Below the pieces are notes generated by a model. That model was not told the DNA's origin. It did not search any database and saw nothing but the letters and a program-made list of their open reading frames with translations. A stretch of 64,000 bases of DNA from Oceanobacillus profundus (GTDB taxonomy: Bacteria > Bacillota > Bacilli > Bacillales > Amphibacillaceae): positions 310,001-374,000 of the forward strand of contig NZ_QWEH01000001.1 of NCBI RefSeq assembly GCF_003515705.1, given 5' to 3'. How positions within the stretch are numbered: position 1 is the stretch's first letter; every line of letters starts with the position of its first letter. The translations under genes were made by a program, and so were the position numbers. Of the stretch, positions 27,847 to 36,356 are shown piece by piece.

Positions 27847-29307
27847 ATGATTGATTTAAAATCACTGAAAAGTCAATACATAAATGGTGAATGGAGAGAA
27901 GGAAGCAGCAATCTCCAGATTGAAAATAGGAATCCTTTTAATGGGGAGATCCTTGCTACATATAAAGCTGGAAGCAACGATGACCTGAATCATGCTTACG
28001 CAGCTGCACAGCAAGTTCAGAAAGAGTGGGCAAAAACAAATCCTGTTTCTCAGCGGGATGTTTTTGACAAGGCTGTTGCTTATTTAGAAGCAAATCATGA
28101 AGCATTCGTTGATGTAATTATCGATGAAATTGGAGGAACCAGATTAAAAGCTGAATTTGAAATTGGGCTGGTTAAAAACATGCTTAAAGAAGCGTCCACA
28201 TTCCCGATGAGAATGAATGGTTCGATTTTACCTTCTCCTATTGATGGAAAAGAAAATCGAGTTTACCGTGTGCCAGTTGGTGTTGTTGGCGTAATTAGCC
28301 CGTTTAATTTCCCATTTTTTCTATCGATGAAATCCGTTGCTCCAGCACTCGCTACTGGAAACGGTGTAGTATTAAAACCGCATGAGCACACTCCGATTAC
28401 TGGGGGAACCATGATTGCCAAAATGTTTGAAGAGGCAGGCCTTCCTAAAGGGTTATTGAACGTCGTCACTACAGAAATCTCTGAAATCGGCGATAATTTT
28501 GTTGAACATCCGGTGCCACGTGCTATTTCCTTCACGGGTTCTACAGCTACTGGTAAGCATATTGGGGAAGTTGCTGGAAGAAATCTGAAAGAAGTGCATC
28601 TGGAACTCGGTGGTAACAGTGCACTTGTTGTTCTGGATGACGCCGACATTGACCTGGCAGTCAGTGCTGCAGTGTTTAGTCGATTCACGCACCAAGGGCA
28701 AATTTGTATGTCAGCAAATAGACTTATTGTACATGAATCCTGCTATGATAAATTTGTAGAAAAGTATATTGCTAAAGTTAAAACATTAACTTGTGGGGAT
28801 CCTAAAGATCCAAGTACAATCATTGGACCATTAATAAATGAACGACAAGTAAAAAATACAGTTGATCTTATCCAAAAAGGGATCGATGAAGGTGCGACAC
28901 CGGTTATAAAAGGGAATGTAAATGGAAATATCGTAGAACCGGTTGTATTTACAAATGTTACACCAGATATGGCGATTGCAAATGAAGAGTTCTTTGCTCC
29001 GGTAGTTTCGATCCTAAGGGTTTCAAGTGATGAAGAAGTTATCGAGTATGCAAATCAAAGTCCATATGGCTTAAGCGGCGCTATCCATACAGAAGACATT
29101 GAACGCGGTGCAGAACTTGCTAAATTGATGGATACAGGAATGATTCACATTAACGATGGCACGATAAATGATGAACCAAACGTAGCTTTTGGTGGTGTGA
29201 AAAACTCCGGAGTTGGCCGTCTGAATGGTGAATGGAGTCTCGACGCATTTACAACTTTCAAATGGATTTCCATCCAGCATGAAAAACGCTCATACCCATA
29301 TAGTTAA
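27847..29307 (+). CDS. yfmT: aldehyde dehydrogenase (YfmT/benzaldehyde-vanillin type)
   Basis: This is a 486-residue NAD(P)-dependent aldehyde dehydrogenase. The catalytic Cys is in HQGQICMSANR (about residue 284), the general base Glu in HLELGGNSA (about 252), and the cofactor motif is FTGSTATGK. B. subtilis YfmT, the closest relative I recognise, is annotated as a vanillin/benzaldehyde dehydrogenase. I chose ATG 27847, 10 bp after AGGAG, rather than TTG 27838. It forms an operon with the YfmS-like sensor and is followed by a terminator. Confidence 0.85.
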   Translation: MIDLKSLKSQYINGEWREGSSNLQIENRNPFNGEILATYKAGSNDDLNHAYAAAQQVQKEWAKTNPVSQRDVFDKAVAYLEANHEAFVDVIIDEIGGTRLKAEFEIGLVKNMLKEASTFPMRMNGSILPSPIDGKENRVYRVPVGVVGVISPFNFPFFLSMKSVAPALATGNGVVLKPHEHTPITGGTMIAKMFEEAGLPKGLLNVVTTEISEIGDNFVEHPVPRAISFTGSTATGKHIGEVAGRNLKEVHLELGGNSALVVLDDADIDLAVSAAVFSRFTHQGQICMSANRLIVHESCYDKFVEKYIAKVKTLTCGDPKDPSTIIGPLINERQVKNTVDLIQKGIDEGATPVIKGNVNGNIVEPVVFTNVTPDMAIANEEFFAPVVSILRVSSDEEVIEYANQSPYGLSGAIHTEDIERGAELAKLMDTGMIHINDGTINDEPNVAFGGVKNSGVGRLNGEWSLDAFTTFKWISIQHEKRSYPYS

Positions 29308-29376
29308 TCAATTACTAAAAAAATACAAAATAAAGGCTTATAAAATGGCCTTGGAACGGATTGAACCGTTTTCGAA

Positions 29377-29409
29377 TTAGCCTGACCTTCTTGTCAGGTT
29401 AATTTTTTT
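29377..29409 (+). terminator. terminator of yfmST-like operon
   Basis: TTAGCCTGAC (29377-29386) pairs with GTCAGGTTAA (29393-29402) with one G-U pair, followed by TTTTTTT. Confidence 0.88.
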
Positions 29410-29569
29410 CAATGCAGAAAAATATCGAGTTTGAATGCTTTGGATAGTACCTTGGCTACACGAATAGTCATGTTCAGCTCCAGTGTCCAGCGACTAGCCG
29501 TATATTTCTTTCCACTAACAAAAGAAATTAGAAATTCCCCTTTACCTTTCCGTTACGGGAGGGTTTACT

Positions 29570-30628
29570 ATGAAGAAGAAGGGAGAGAGCTTCATGCAAA
29601 TTAAAGAAGTGGCAAAACAGTTGAACACCACCCCTCGGGCAATCCGTTTCTATGAAGAAAAGGGGTTAATTGCACCAAAAAAAGATGCGGAAAATGAGTA
29701 TCGTTATTTTTCTGATACAGATGTGTCGCGATTAAGTACAATTTTAGCATTGCGAGAGATTGGTCTACCTGTAAAGGGGATAAAAAAAGTACTGGAAGAT
29801 CCAGACATGACGATCAAGGGATATTTGCATGTTCAGCGTTCGGCGCTTGTTGAGCAATGGCTGGAAATTAAAGATATGATCGATACAATTGATAGAATGG
29901 TGGAATGTACTGATCGTGATTTCTATGACCTGGCACAGCATTTGAAGAAGTTGAAGCATCTTCGAAAGGGCTGGGAGGATAAATGGGGTTTTGATAGCTG
30001 GGCGGAGGACTTTGACAACCATATCAAACAAGAGGGACATGGATTCAATGTGCATCAAGGCTATGATGAGGCACTTGAGAGGATTGCAGGGACAGTTCAC
30101 CTGGATGAACATGCGGTCTGTGCTGATATTGGGGTTGGCACTGGAAACCTTGGAGCGAAATTTTTGGCAAAAGGAATCAATGTCATTGGGATTGATCAAT
30201 CGAAAAAAATGCTAGAAATTTGTAATAAAAAGCATCCAGAGATTGAAGTGCGTCATGGACATTTTCTAGCGTTGCCTCTATTGGATAGTCAAGTCGATAC
30301 TGTGGTTTCAAGCTACGCCCTACACCACTTACTTGATTCAGAAAAGCTGTTAGCATTATCAGAAATGACACGTGTGCTAAAGCCAAATGGTCAAATTTGC
30401 ATAGCGGACTTAATGTTTCTGGATGAGACACATCAAGCTGAGGTCATGGATGCGCTTCGTATGGAAGGGAATACGGAGGCAATTGAAGCGATTGAGGATG
30501 AATATTATGCAGATCGATCGTTATTAGTGAAATGGTTAGAAGAAAATCAATATAAAGTGGAAACCGTTATGTTTAACGATATTTTAAGTATGATTTATGC
30601 AAAAAAAGTTGATAAAGCTGGTTCGTAA
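29570..30628 (+). CDS. MerR-type DNA-binding domain fused to a SAM methyltransferase
   Basis: The 352-residue protein starts with a MerR winged HTH (residues 9-75: MQIKEVAKQLNTTPRAIRFY, then EKGLIAPK, YRYF, LREIGLPVKGIKKVL) and a coiled-coil linker (about 85-130). It ends in a class I methyltransferase (about 145-345) with SAM motif I VCADIGVGTGNLGAKFL and VVSSYALHHL. The methyltransferase part resembles YrrT. The fusion suggests a regulator whose effector domain binds or uses SAM, or a self-contained resistance or modification switch. Two starts are possible, ATG 29570 (after GGGAGGG) and ATG 29594 (after GGGAGAG). No partner gene is adjacent. Confidence 0.8.
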   Translation: MKKKGESFMQIKEVAKQLNTTPRAIRFYEEKGLIAPKKDAENEYRYFSDTDVSRLSTILALREIGLPVKGIKKVLEDPDMTIKGYLHVQRSALVEQWLEIKDMIDTIDRMVECTDRDFYDLAQHLKKLKHLRKGWEDKWGFDSWAEDFDNHIKQEGHGFNVHQGYDEALERIAGTVHLDEHAVCADIGVGTGNLGAKFLAKGINVIGIDQSKKMLEICNKKHPEIEVRHGHFLALPLLDSQVDTVVSSYALHHLLDSEKLLALSEMTRVLKPNGQICIADLMFLDETHQAEVMDALRMEGNTEAIEAIEDEYYADRSLLVKWLEENQYKVETVMFNDILSMIYAKKVDKAGS

Positions 30629-30752
30629 GTAATTTCAATGTGATAATACACCATTAATATGATCCCAATTAAACCCAATTTAATAGGTTATGACTATTAT
30701 TATTTAGAAAGGGTAAAGAATAAGTAGTTTACTCTTTTAAGGGGGCATATTA

Positions 30753-31190
30753 ATGAATAATCATATTGTTGGAATATACGATACAGAAGAACAAGCAGTG
30801 AAAGCTGTTGAACAATTAAAAAGCAAAGGCTACTCAATTGATGAAATATCGATGATGGCCAAAAATACAAAAAAGCTGAAAGAAACAGCTGAAGAAGTCG
30901 ATCCTTCCACTACGGATGGAGCCGTTGCCGGTGCAGCGGCCGGGGGTGCCATCGGGATAACTGGTTTTTTTATCGGATTAAGCGCACTGGCAATTCCTGG
31001 AATCGGCCCAGTCATCGCTGCAGGTCCGATTATAACTACACTCGGAGGTGCGGCTGCTGGTGCCGCCTCTGGAGCAGGTGGATTGAAACATGCTTTAATG
31101 GAATTAGGTGTTTCGAATGATGAAGCAGAGCACTATTCGAATGATGTGAAAGACGGGAAAATACTTGTGTTTTTACATCCTAAAGCGTGA
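30753..31190 (+). CDS. general stress protein, YflT/GSP17M-like
   Basis: The 145-residue protein begins with a YflT-type alpha/beta module (HIVGIYDTEEQAVKAVEQLKS) and has a Gly/Ala-rich hydrophobic middle (about residues 55-105) with glycine-zipper repeats that may enter or touch the membrane. Family members are sigma-B-controlled stress proteins of unknown action. AAGGGGG lies before the ATG. A GGGTAA element upstream (30711-30716) resembles a sigma-B -10, but no -35 is at the right distance. It is monocistronic, with a strong terminator. Confidence 0.75.
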   Translation: MNNHIVGIYDTEEQAVKAVEQLKSKGYSIDEISMMAKNTKKLKETAEEVDPSTTDGAVAGAAAGGAIGITGFFIGLSALAIPGIGPVIAAGPIITTLGGAAAGAASGAGGLKHALMELGVSNDEAEHYSNDVKDGKILVFLHPKA

Positions 31191-31220
31191 TTATCGACAC
31201 TTAAAGGACAATCATAGTGT

Positions 31221-31262
31221 GAAAAAGAGGTATGTATCAAGTTGATAACATACCTCTTTTTC
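31221..31262 (+). terminator. terminator after the YflT-like gene
   Basis: GAAAAAGAGGTATGT (31221-31235) pairs with ACATACCTCTTTTTC (31248-31262), giving a U run on either strand. Confidence 0.9.
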
Positions 31263-31513
31263 GTGGATAGAACAAAATAAAAGCTGTTTTAAAGTTTAGT
31301 ATTTAAAAATAATGAACAATTTGATTTGATAAAAATATTCTGAGTAGATAGCGTGTTCTGTGGTAGACTAAAAGTGGCGGTTGTGTTGGAAAAACTATTA
31401 AAATCTGTGAGGAAAATCTTAATCCTAGGAGCAACGGTCGACTTTATTAAAATCTGCACAGAAACATATTATTAAGGTACAGATTTTCGAGAAGTGGTAA
31501 AACATATATTGTC

Positions 31514-31611
31514 AAAATAAGACACCATTCCTGTCCGCTAACGCACCAAAATTAAAAATAAGACACCATTCCCGTACGCTAACGCACCAAAATCAAAAAT
31601 AAGACACCATT
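31514..31611. repeat. 41-bp tandem repeat, two and a half units
   Basis: Units start at 31514, 31555 and 31596 (41 bp apart), each opening AAAATAAGACACCATT; the third stops after about 16 bp. The first two differ at only a few positions. No reading frame uses them. They lie in a 400-bp gap before a broken acetyltransferase gene. Confidence 0.85.
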
Positions 31612-31688
31612 AGACTTATTCGGAGGGAATTACGGATTACCCCATTCTTAATAATAAAGATATAAATCTGGAAAGGAGCCCAACAAAA

Positions 31689-32191
31689 ATGGTCACGATT
31701 AAACGAGCAGAAATGGTACATGTTGATGGAATAGCCCGTGTTTGTTGTGAGGGATGTATCGAGACATACAAGGGCATTAGAAGTATTGCAAACATAGAAA
31801 GAAATAATCAACGTTTTTATAATCATGAACGTATATCGAAGGAAATAGGTGAAAGCCCTGGCTGGGATGGCTATATTGTAGCTCTTGACCATAACGCAGT
31901 TGTCGGAGCAATTGGTGGAGGAATGCTACATAATGAAGAAAGTGAAGTGTATGTATTGTATTTGGACCCGAATAGACGTGGGGAAGGGATAGGGACAAAG
32001 CTTTTAGATTTTTTAACAACTATTCAGCGTGAGAAAGTGCTAAGAAGCAATGGGTTTCTGTACAAAAAGGAAATAGGAAAGGTATTCCATTTTACGAGAG
32101 AAGAGGGTTTTGTAAAGTATCCGAACAGCTGGCATATTCGAATACGGGGGATGAAGATTACCTTTCATTAAGATATGTACGTGGAATCTAA
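31689..32191 (+). pseudogene. GNAT acetyltransferase with a one-base frameshift
   Basis: The first 116 codons encode a GNAT N-acetyltransferase: strand pairs, then VYVLYLDPNRRGEGIGTKLL (the acetyl-CoA loop R-x-x-G-x-G is intact). After GAGAAA at 32031-32036 the frame runs into unrelated sequence. Moving to the frame starting GCT 32039 restores a normal C-terminus (KKQWVSVQKGNRKGIPFYER, then GFCKVSE) ending at TAA 32189-32191. One base, probably a G in AAAGGTGCT, is missing at about 32037. Either the gene is freshly broken or the base is a sequencing error. Confidence 0.85.
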
Positions 32192-32218
32192 AAATGACAT
32201 CGCAAGGGGAAATAATAA

Positions 32219-32767
32219 ATGAAGCACGCATTAGTAGTCGGTGGAACTGGTATGTTAGCAGACGTGTCTCTTTGGCTGATGGACCAAGGGTATCATGTAT
32301 CGGTTATTGCGAGAAATTCCGGACGTATGCAGCAGCTTATGGAACGAGCAGACTTTAAAGAAAAAATCACACCAATTATTGTTGATTATAGAAGTGATCA
32401 TGAATTACAGAGCAAAGTACATACAGCAATTGAACAAAATGGTGATATTGAGCTGGTTGTAGCTTGGATACATTTGAATGCTCCAGCTGCACTTAAAATC
32501 ATCACGAGGGAAATTTCAACGCATACAGTTGATTGGCAATTATTCCATGTGTTAGGAAGCAGTACGGACATAGATAAGATCAAGCGAGAAGTGAGTGTCC
32601 CTCAAGGCTGTTTTTATTATCAAATCCGTCTGGGATTTGTACTTAAAGACGAGTATTCTAGATGGCTGACAAACAAAGAAATTTCAAGTGGCGTAATTGA
32701 CGCCTTAAAGCAAAAAGACTCAATACGAACAATTGGTATAATTGATCCTTGGGAAAAACGACCATAA
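32219..32767 (+). CDS. short-chain dehydrogenase-like NAD(P)-binding protein
   Basis: The 182-residue protein opens with a Rossmann strand and nucleotide loop ALVVGGTGMLADVSLWL, and shows a later strand AWIHLNAP where SDR enzymes carry the N-A-G motif. The catalytic Tyr-x-x-x-Lys is not clear (YYQIR is the nearest), so activity may differ from classical SDRs. ATG 32219 lies after AAGGGGAAA. It could form a small group with the damaged acetyltransferase gene 27 bp upstream. Substrate unknown. Confidence 0.65.
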   Translation: MKHALVVGGTGMLADVSLWLMDQGYHVSVIARNSGRMQQLMERADFKEKITPIIVDYRSDHELQSKVHTAIEQNGDIELVVAWIHLNAPAALKIITREISTHTVDWQLFHVLGSSTDIDKIKREVSVPQGCFYYQIRLGFVLKDEYSRWLTNKEISSGVIDALKQKDSIRTIGIIDPWEKRP

Positions 32768-32932
32768 AATGGTAGAACAAAATCTTATGTCCTGCGAAGA
32801 GACATAAAAATGGTTTGCAGCTTTCTAAATCAACGCTAACTAAAATGGAACCTTTTATTGGAAAATTTCGTATAAGTAGTATTCAAGATTAAGAGAGCCA
32901 GAAGGATGATGACGTCAAGGAGGGAGAAAAAG

Positions 32933-32971
32933 GTGAATCCGTGCCAAAAAACGAGGAGGTGTAAATTGTGA
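32933..32971 (+). CDS. possible 12-residue leader peptide
   Basis: GTG 32933 is preceded by AAGGAGGGAG at a good distance and opens a short frame, MNPCQKTRRCKL. Its stop TGA overlaps the GTG start of the next gene (TTGTGA), and it contains that gene's GAGGAGG binding site. This fits a translationally coupled leader peptide, but chance is possible at this length. Confidence 0.3.
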   Translation: MNPCQKTRRCKL

Positions 32972-33222
32972 AAAAGTATATTATTTTTGCTGTTAGTTTT
33001 CTCTGTGCGTATACATTGCTGCAAATTTTGTCTGGAATGCTGCTCACATTCACCTATACGCCAAACATTACAGAAGCTTGGAATGAGAGTGGTACGCTAG
33101 CCCAGAAAACGATTATTGGAAGCAGTTCATCATCATTTTTAATATCGCTCGTGATTGCCTTACTTGCTGCATCAATTGCATATTTTTTCGCCAATAAATT
33201 TAGGAAGGCAGATGCAAAGTAG
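32968..33222 (+). CDS. small two-helix membrane protein
   Basis: The 84-residue protein has two transmembrane helices (about residues 5-28 and 55-76) joined by a polar loop with an NITEAWNESG segment, and a short basic C-terminus (NKFRKADAK). The GTG start has a strong GAGGAGGTG site. I recognise no family. It stands alone before the oligopeptidase gene. Confidence 0.65.
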   Translation: MKKYIIFAVSFLCAYTLLQILSGMLLTFTYTPNITEAWNESGTLAQKTIIGSSSSSFLISLVIALLAASIAYFFANKFRKADAK

Positions 33223-33320
33223 GATGTGATTGTTATTCAAACAGATTCTTAAATTCATGTTAGGGAAACAAAGTGAAGAGAGTAACGTAAATACAATGAA
33301 CCAAATGTGGAGGAGAAAAA

Positions 33321-35120
33321 ATGGAAACCACGAAGTATCGAGAAGTATGGGAATTAGATTCCTTATTCCCGGGTGGTAGTGAATCCAGTCAATTACGAAA
33401 ACATATAAAGGAATTAGAAAGTAAAGTTTATACATTTGCAAACCATGTAAGTTATTTTAAGCCATCACAGGAAGTTGCTGATTCGATAAAGATTGCAGCG
33501 TTATTGGAACACATGAGTACCATTCAAATTCATGTATCACAAGCTAATTCCTTTATTACATGCTTATTAGCTCAGAATCCAAAGGATCAAACAGCTACAT
33601 CACTTCAGAGTAAAATCGGTGATATTCGTGCGAGTTTTGATTCATCTGTTCAAAAAACGCAAAAAATTCTCCAAGGTATAGAGGAAAATTTATGGCAAAG
33701 TATGTTAGATACAAGTTTATTGCAAAACCATGCATTCATACTAAATGAATTGCGAACAAAAGGAGCACGGCAGCTAAATGACAATGAATTCGTGTCTGAA
33801 TTAATGATTGATGGATATCATGCTTGGGGGCAATTTTATCATGCGCTGATAAGTGATATAAAGGTTAACATTTCGATCAACGGTAATAGAAATGAATTAT
33901 CGGTAGGTCAGGCAATCAATCTAAGATCGCACCCTGATGAAAGAGTACGGAGAAAATCACATGAAGTATTAGAAAATACATGGATTGACAAAGAAGATTT
34001 GTTTGCTAGAATTTTGAATCATATTGTTGGTTTTCGGCAACAGGTGTATAAAAAAAGAGGAATTGAAAATGTATTAGAAGAACCTTTAATTGATAATCGA
34101 GTAGAAGAAGATACATTGAATGCAATGTGGAGAGCTGTTAATAAACAGAAAAAGCCATTTGTCGATTACCTCAATAAAAAGGCCGAACTTCTTGGAGAAC
34201 CAAAATTGAATGCGTATAATTTCTGGGCTCCTATTACAGAAAGCACGCAACAGCTGGAGTATAAAGAAGCTGTTGATTTTATAACGAAGCATTGTGGCCA
34301 ATTTGGACCTGAATTAGAAGCCTTTACGCTGAATGCGTTTGAACAGGGGTGGGTTGAATCGGAAAACCGTTCAGCTAAATCAGTTGCTGCATTTTGTGCA
34401 GGCTTCCCGCTAACTGGAGAGTCTAGAGTTTTCATGACATTTGGTGGAACGATAAAGGATGTATTAGCGCTTGCTCATGAGCTGGGACATGCATTCCACA
34501 ATTATGCGATGAAATCTGTGGATGGTTTGAGCAAAAAATATCCATTAAGTTTAGCAGAAACAGCTTCAACCTTCTCAGAAATGATTGTATTAGAGGCAGC
34601 AATAAAAGAGACAACATCTGATCAAGAGAAGCTTTTTTTAGTGGATGAGAAGTTAAAACGCAGTGTAATGAACTTTATGAATATGCATTCCAGGTTTTTG
34701 TTCGAGAAAAATTTGAATGAGGAAAGAAAACAAGGGTTTGTTCCACCATCCCGTTTAAATGCTTTAATGAAGGAAGCTATGGAAGAGGCATATCATAGTT
34801 CCCTTGAGAATGCATCGGTACATTCATGGATCTGGACACCACATTACTATATTACGAAATCTCCCTTTTATAACTTCCCTTACACCTTTGGATATTTATT
34901 TGCCCTAAGTATCTTTGCAAAGGCAAAGGAGAAGGGGAAAACATTTGAACAGGAATATCTTGCATTACTACGTGATTCTGGGAGAATGTCCACGGAGGAT
35001 TTGGTGATGAAGCACCTTGAGGAAGACATTAAATCAGAGGTCTTCTGGGAAAAGGGGCTTGCATTATGTATAGAAGATGTGAGGGAATTTATTCGATTAA
35101 CGGAAAAGATTAAAAGATGA
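33321..35120 (+). CDS. pepF: M3-family oligoendopeptidase (PepF type)
   Basis: This is a 599-residue zinc metallopeptidase, the normal length for PepF. The catalytic motif HELGH is at residues 386-390, with a third ligand Glu in SLAETASTFSEM about 25 residues later. An N-terminal helical domain precedes the M3 core. It hydrolyses short peptides in the cytoplasm and has no signal peptide. GGAGG precedes the ATG. A PhzF-like gene follows 66 bp downstream on the same strand. Confidence 0.92.
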   Translation: METTKYREVWELDSLFPGGSESSQLRKHIKELESKVYTFANHVSYFKPSQEVADSIKIAALLEHMSTIQIHVSQANSFITCLLAQNPKDQTATSLQSKIGDIRASFDSSVQKTQKILQGIEENLWQSMLDTSLLQNHAFILNELRTKGARQLNDNEFVSELMIDGYHAWGQFYHALISDIKVNISINGNRNELSVGQAINLRSHPDERVRRKSHEVLENTWIDKEDLFARILNHIVGFRQQVYKKRGIENVLEEPLIDNRVEEDTLNAMWRAVNKQKKPFVDYLNKKAELLGEPKLNAYNFWAPITESTQQLEYKEAVDFITKHCGQFGPELEAFTLNAFEQGWVESENRSAKSVAAFCAGFPLTGESRVFMTFGGTIKDVLALAHELGHAFHNYAMKSVDGLSKKYPLSLAETASTFSEMIVLEAAIKETTSDQEKLFLVDEKLKRSVMNFMNMHSRFLFEKNLNEERKQGFVPPSRLNALMKEAMEEAYHSSLENASVHSWIWTPHYYITKSPFYNFPYTFGYLFALSIFAKAKEKGKTFEQEYLALLRDSGRMSTEDLVMKHLEEDIKSEVFWEKGLALCIEDVREFIRLTEKIKR

Positions 35121-35186
35121 TCTTTTCAAGTCATTTCTTTAGGATTGAAAGTTAATAACTGTTGTTTACAATGGGAGGAATGTGTT

Positions 35187-36095
35187 GTGAAGTCTGTGAA
35201 GGTTTATCATTATGATGCGTTTTGTAAAGAGCCGAATAAGGGGAATCCCGCGGGTGTGGTATTAAATGGAGATGTATTAACAGATGCAGAAATGCAAGAG
35301 ATTGCTTTTAAAGTAGGATTTAATGAAACTGCATTTCCCGTTAAATCAGAGGTAGCGGATTTTAAGATACGTTTTTTTACACCGGGACATGAAATGAATT
35401 TGTGCGGTCATGCAACCATGGCAACAGTCTATGCATTAAAGACGAAAGGATTACTAGGTGGAAAAACGGAACTAACCATTGAAACAAAGGCAGGAATTTT
35501 ACCTGTTATGATTGAATCGACTGCTAAGAAGGAAATCGTGATAACAATGAACCAGGCACCACCAAAATTCAAAAGTTTCAAAGGATCAAAAGAAGCTTTA
35601 GCCAAATCAATCGGATTGGAAATCAACGATATCGATGATAAGTTACCAATTGTATATGGCAGTACAGGTGCATGGACATTATTAATCCCAATAAAAAGTT
35701 TACGTGCTTTTAAGAAAATGAAACCGAAAAATGTTGCTTTTCCTACCGTTCTAAAGGAGATGCCTAAGTCATCTGTTCATCCCTTTTGTACAGAAACGAA
35801 TCATGCTGACGCTGACATGCATGCCAGACACTTTTCTTCCCCCTACTCAGGTACGATTGAAGACGCGGTAACAGGTACTGCTTCTGGGGTAATGGGTGCA
35901 TATTATGCTGAATACATAAACAGATATTTTAAAGAGTCGCTGAGGCTTGTAGTTGAGCAGGGGCATGAAATAGATAAAGATGGCCGAGTAGAAGTACAGG
36001 TGGATAGGAATAGTCAGCCCTATACTATTAAAATTGCTGGAAATGCAGTATATGTGAAGGATTTCGATATCAAAATAAAGAGTGTGAAAAAGTGA
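35187..36095 (+). CDS. PhzF-family isomerase/epimerase-like protein
   Basis: The 302-residue protein has a two-lobed diaminopimelate-epimerase fold typical of PhzF enzymes. The N-terminal motif [20 protein letters not shown] and the catalytic-region motif [13 protein letters not shown] are clear; the second half has [15 protein letters not shown], matching the family's second-lobe glycine motif. I chose GTG 35187, 8 bp after GGGAGGA; the frame is open 14 codons upstream without a site. Family members isomerise small metabolites, and the substrate here is unknown. It has no phenazine gene neighbours. Confidence 0.82.
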   Translation: MKSVKVYHYDAFCKEPNKGNPAGVVLNGDVLTDAEMQEIAFKVGFNETAFPVKSEVADFKIRFFTPGHEMNLCGHATMATVYALKTKGLLGGKTELTIETKAGILPVMIESTAKKEIVITMNQAPPKFKSFKGSKEALAKSIGLEINDIDDKLPIVYGSTGAWTLLIPIKSLRAFKKMKPKNVAFPTVLKEMPKSSVHPFCTETNHADADMHARHFSSPYSGTIEDAVTGTASGVMGAYYAEYINRYFKESLRLVVEQGHEIDKDGRVEVQVDRNSQPYTIKIAGNAVYVKDFDIKIKSVKK

Positions 36096-36356
36096 ATAAT
36101 AAGTATTGGAAGGAACTATAATTAAAAATCAATTCTCCATTACGCTCTGCAGTTTAGCTTGGGCGTTATTTGTATGCGAATCAACATGCATTTTTTCTCC
36201 TTCCCTTCCAATCAAACACATTATCACCATTTTTTATAGAGTATAACGACTATTACAGTAAAAATTTTCTAAGCACAAGTTTTCTGCTTGAATAGTCTAA
36301 TCTGAGCAGTAGTAAGTGCCTGTTCTATTGTATAATTATGATAGAGGTGAGGACAT
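36096..36356. other. promoter region of the HTH-TPR regulator
   Basis: The gap of 261 bp holds TATAAT (36331-36336), probably the -10 of the regulator gene, 20 bp before its start, without a clear -35. ATGC/GCAT short inverted arms occur around 36174-36191. No complete PlcR-box (TATGNA-N4-TNCATA) is present. Confidence 0.4.

Noticed and set aside
29460-29520. Regulatory element before the MerR-methyltransferase gene
   Set aside because: GCTCCAGTGTCCAGCGACTAG-like text resembles a dispersed Bacillaceae intergenic repeat, and no MerR-type dyad with a long spacer was clear.
30685-30716. Sigma-B promoter before the YflT-like gene
   Set aside because: GGGTAA fits a -10, but the only GGTTAT-like -35 lies about 18 bp away, too far for sigma-B (12-15 bp).
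36174-36195. PlcR-box upstream of the HTH-TPR regulator
   Set aside because: TATGCGAATCAACATG lacks the required TATGNA and TNCATA halves.
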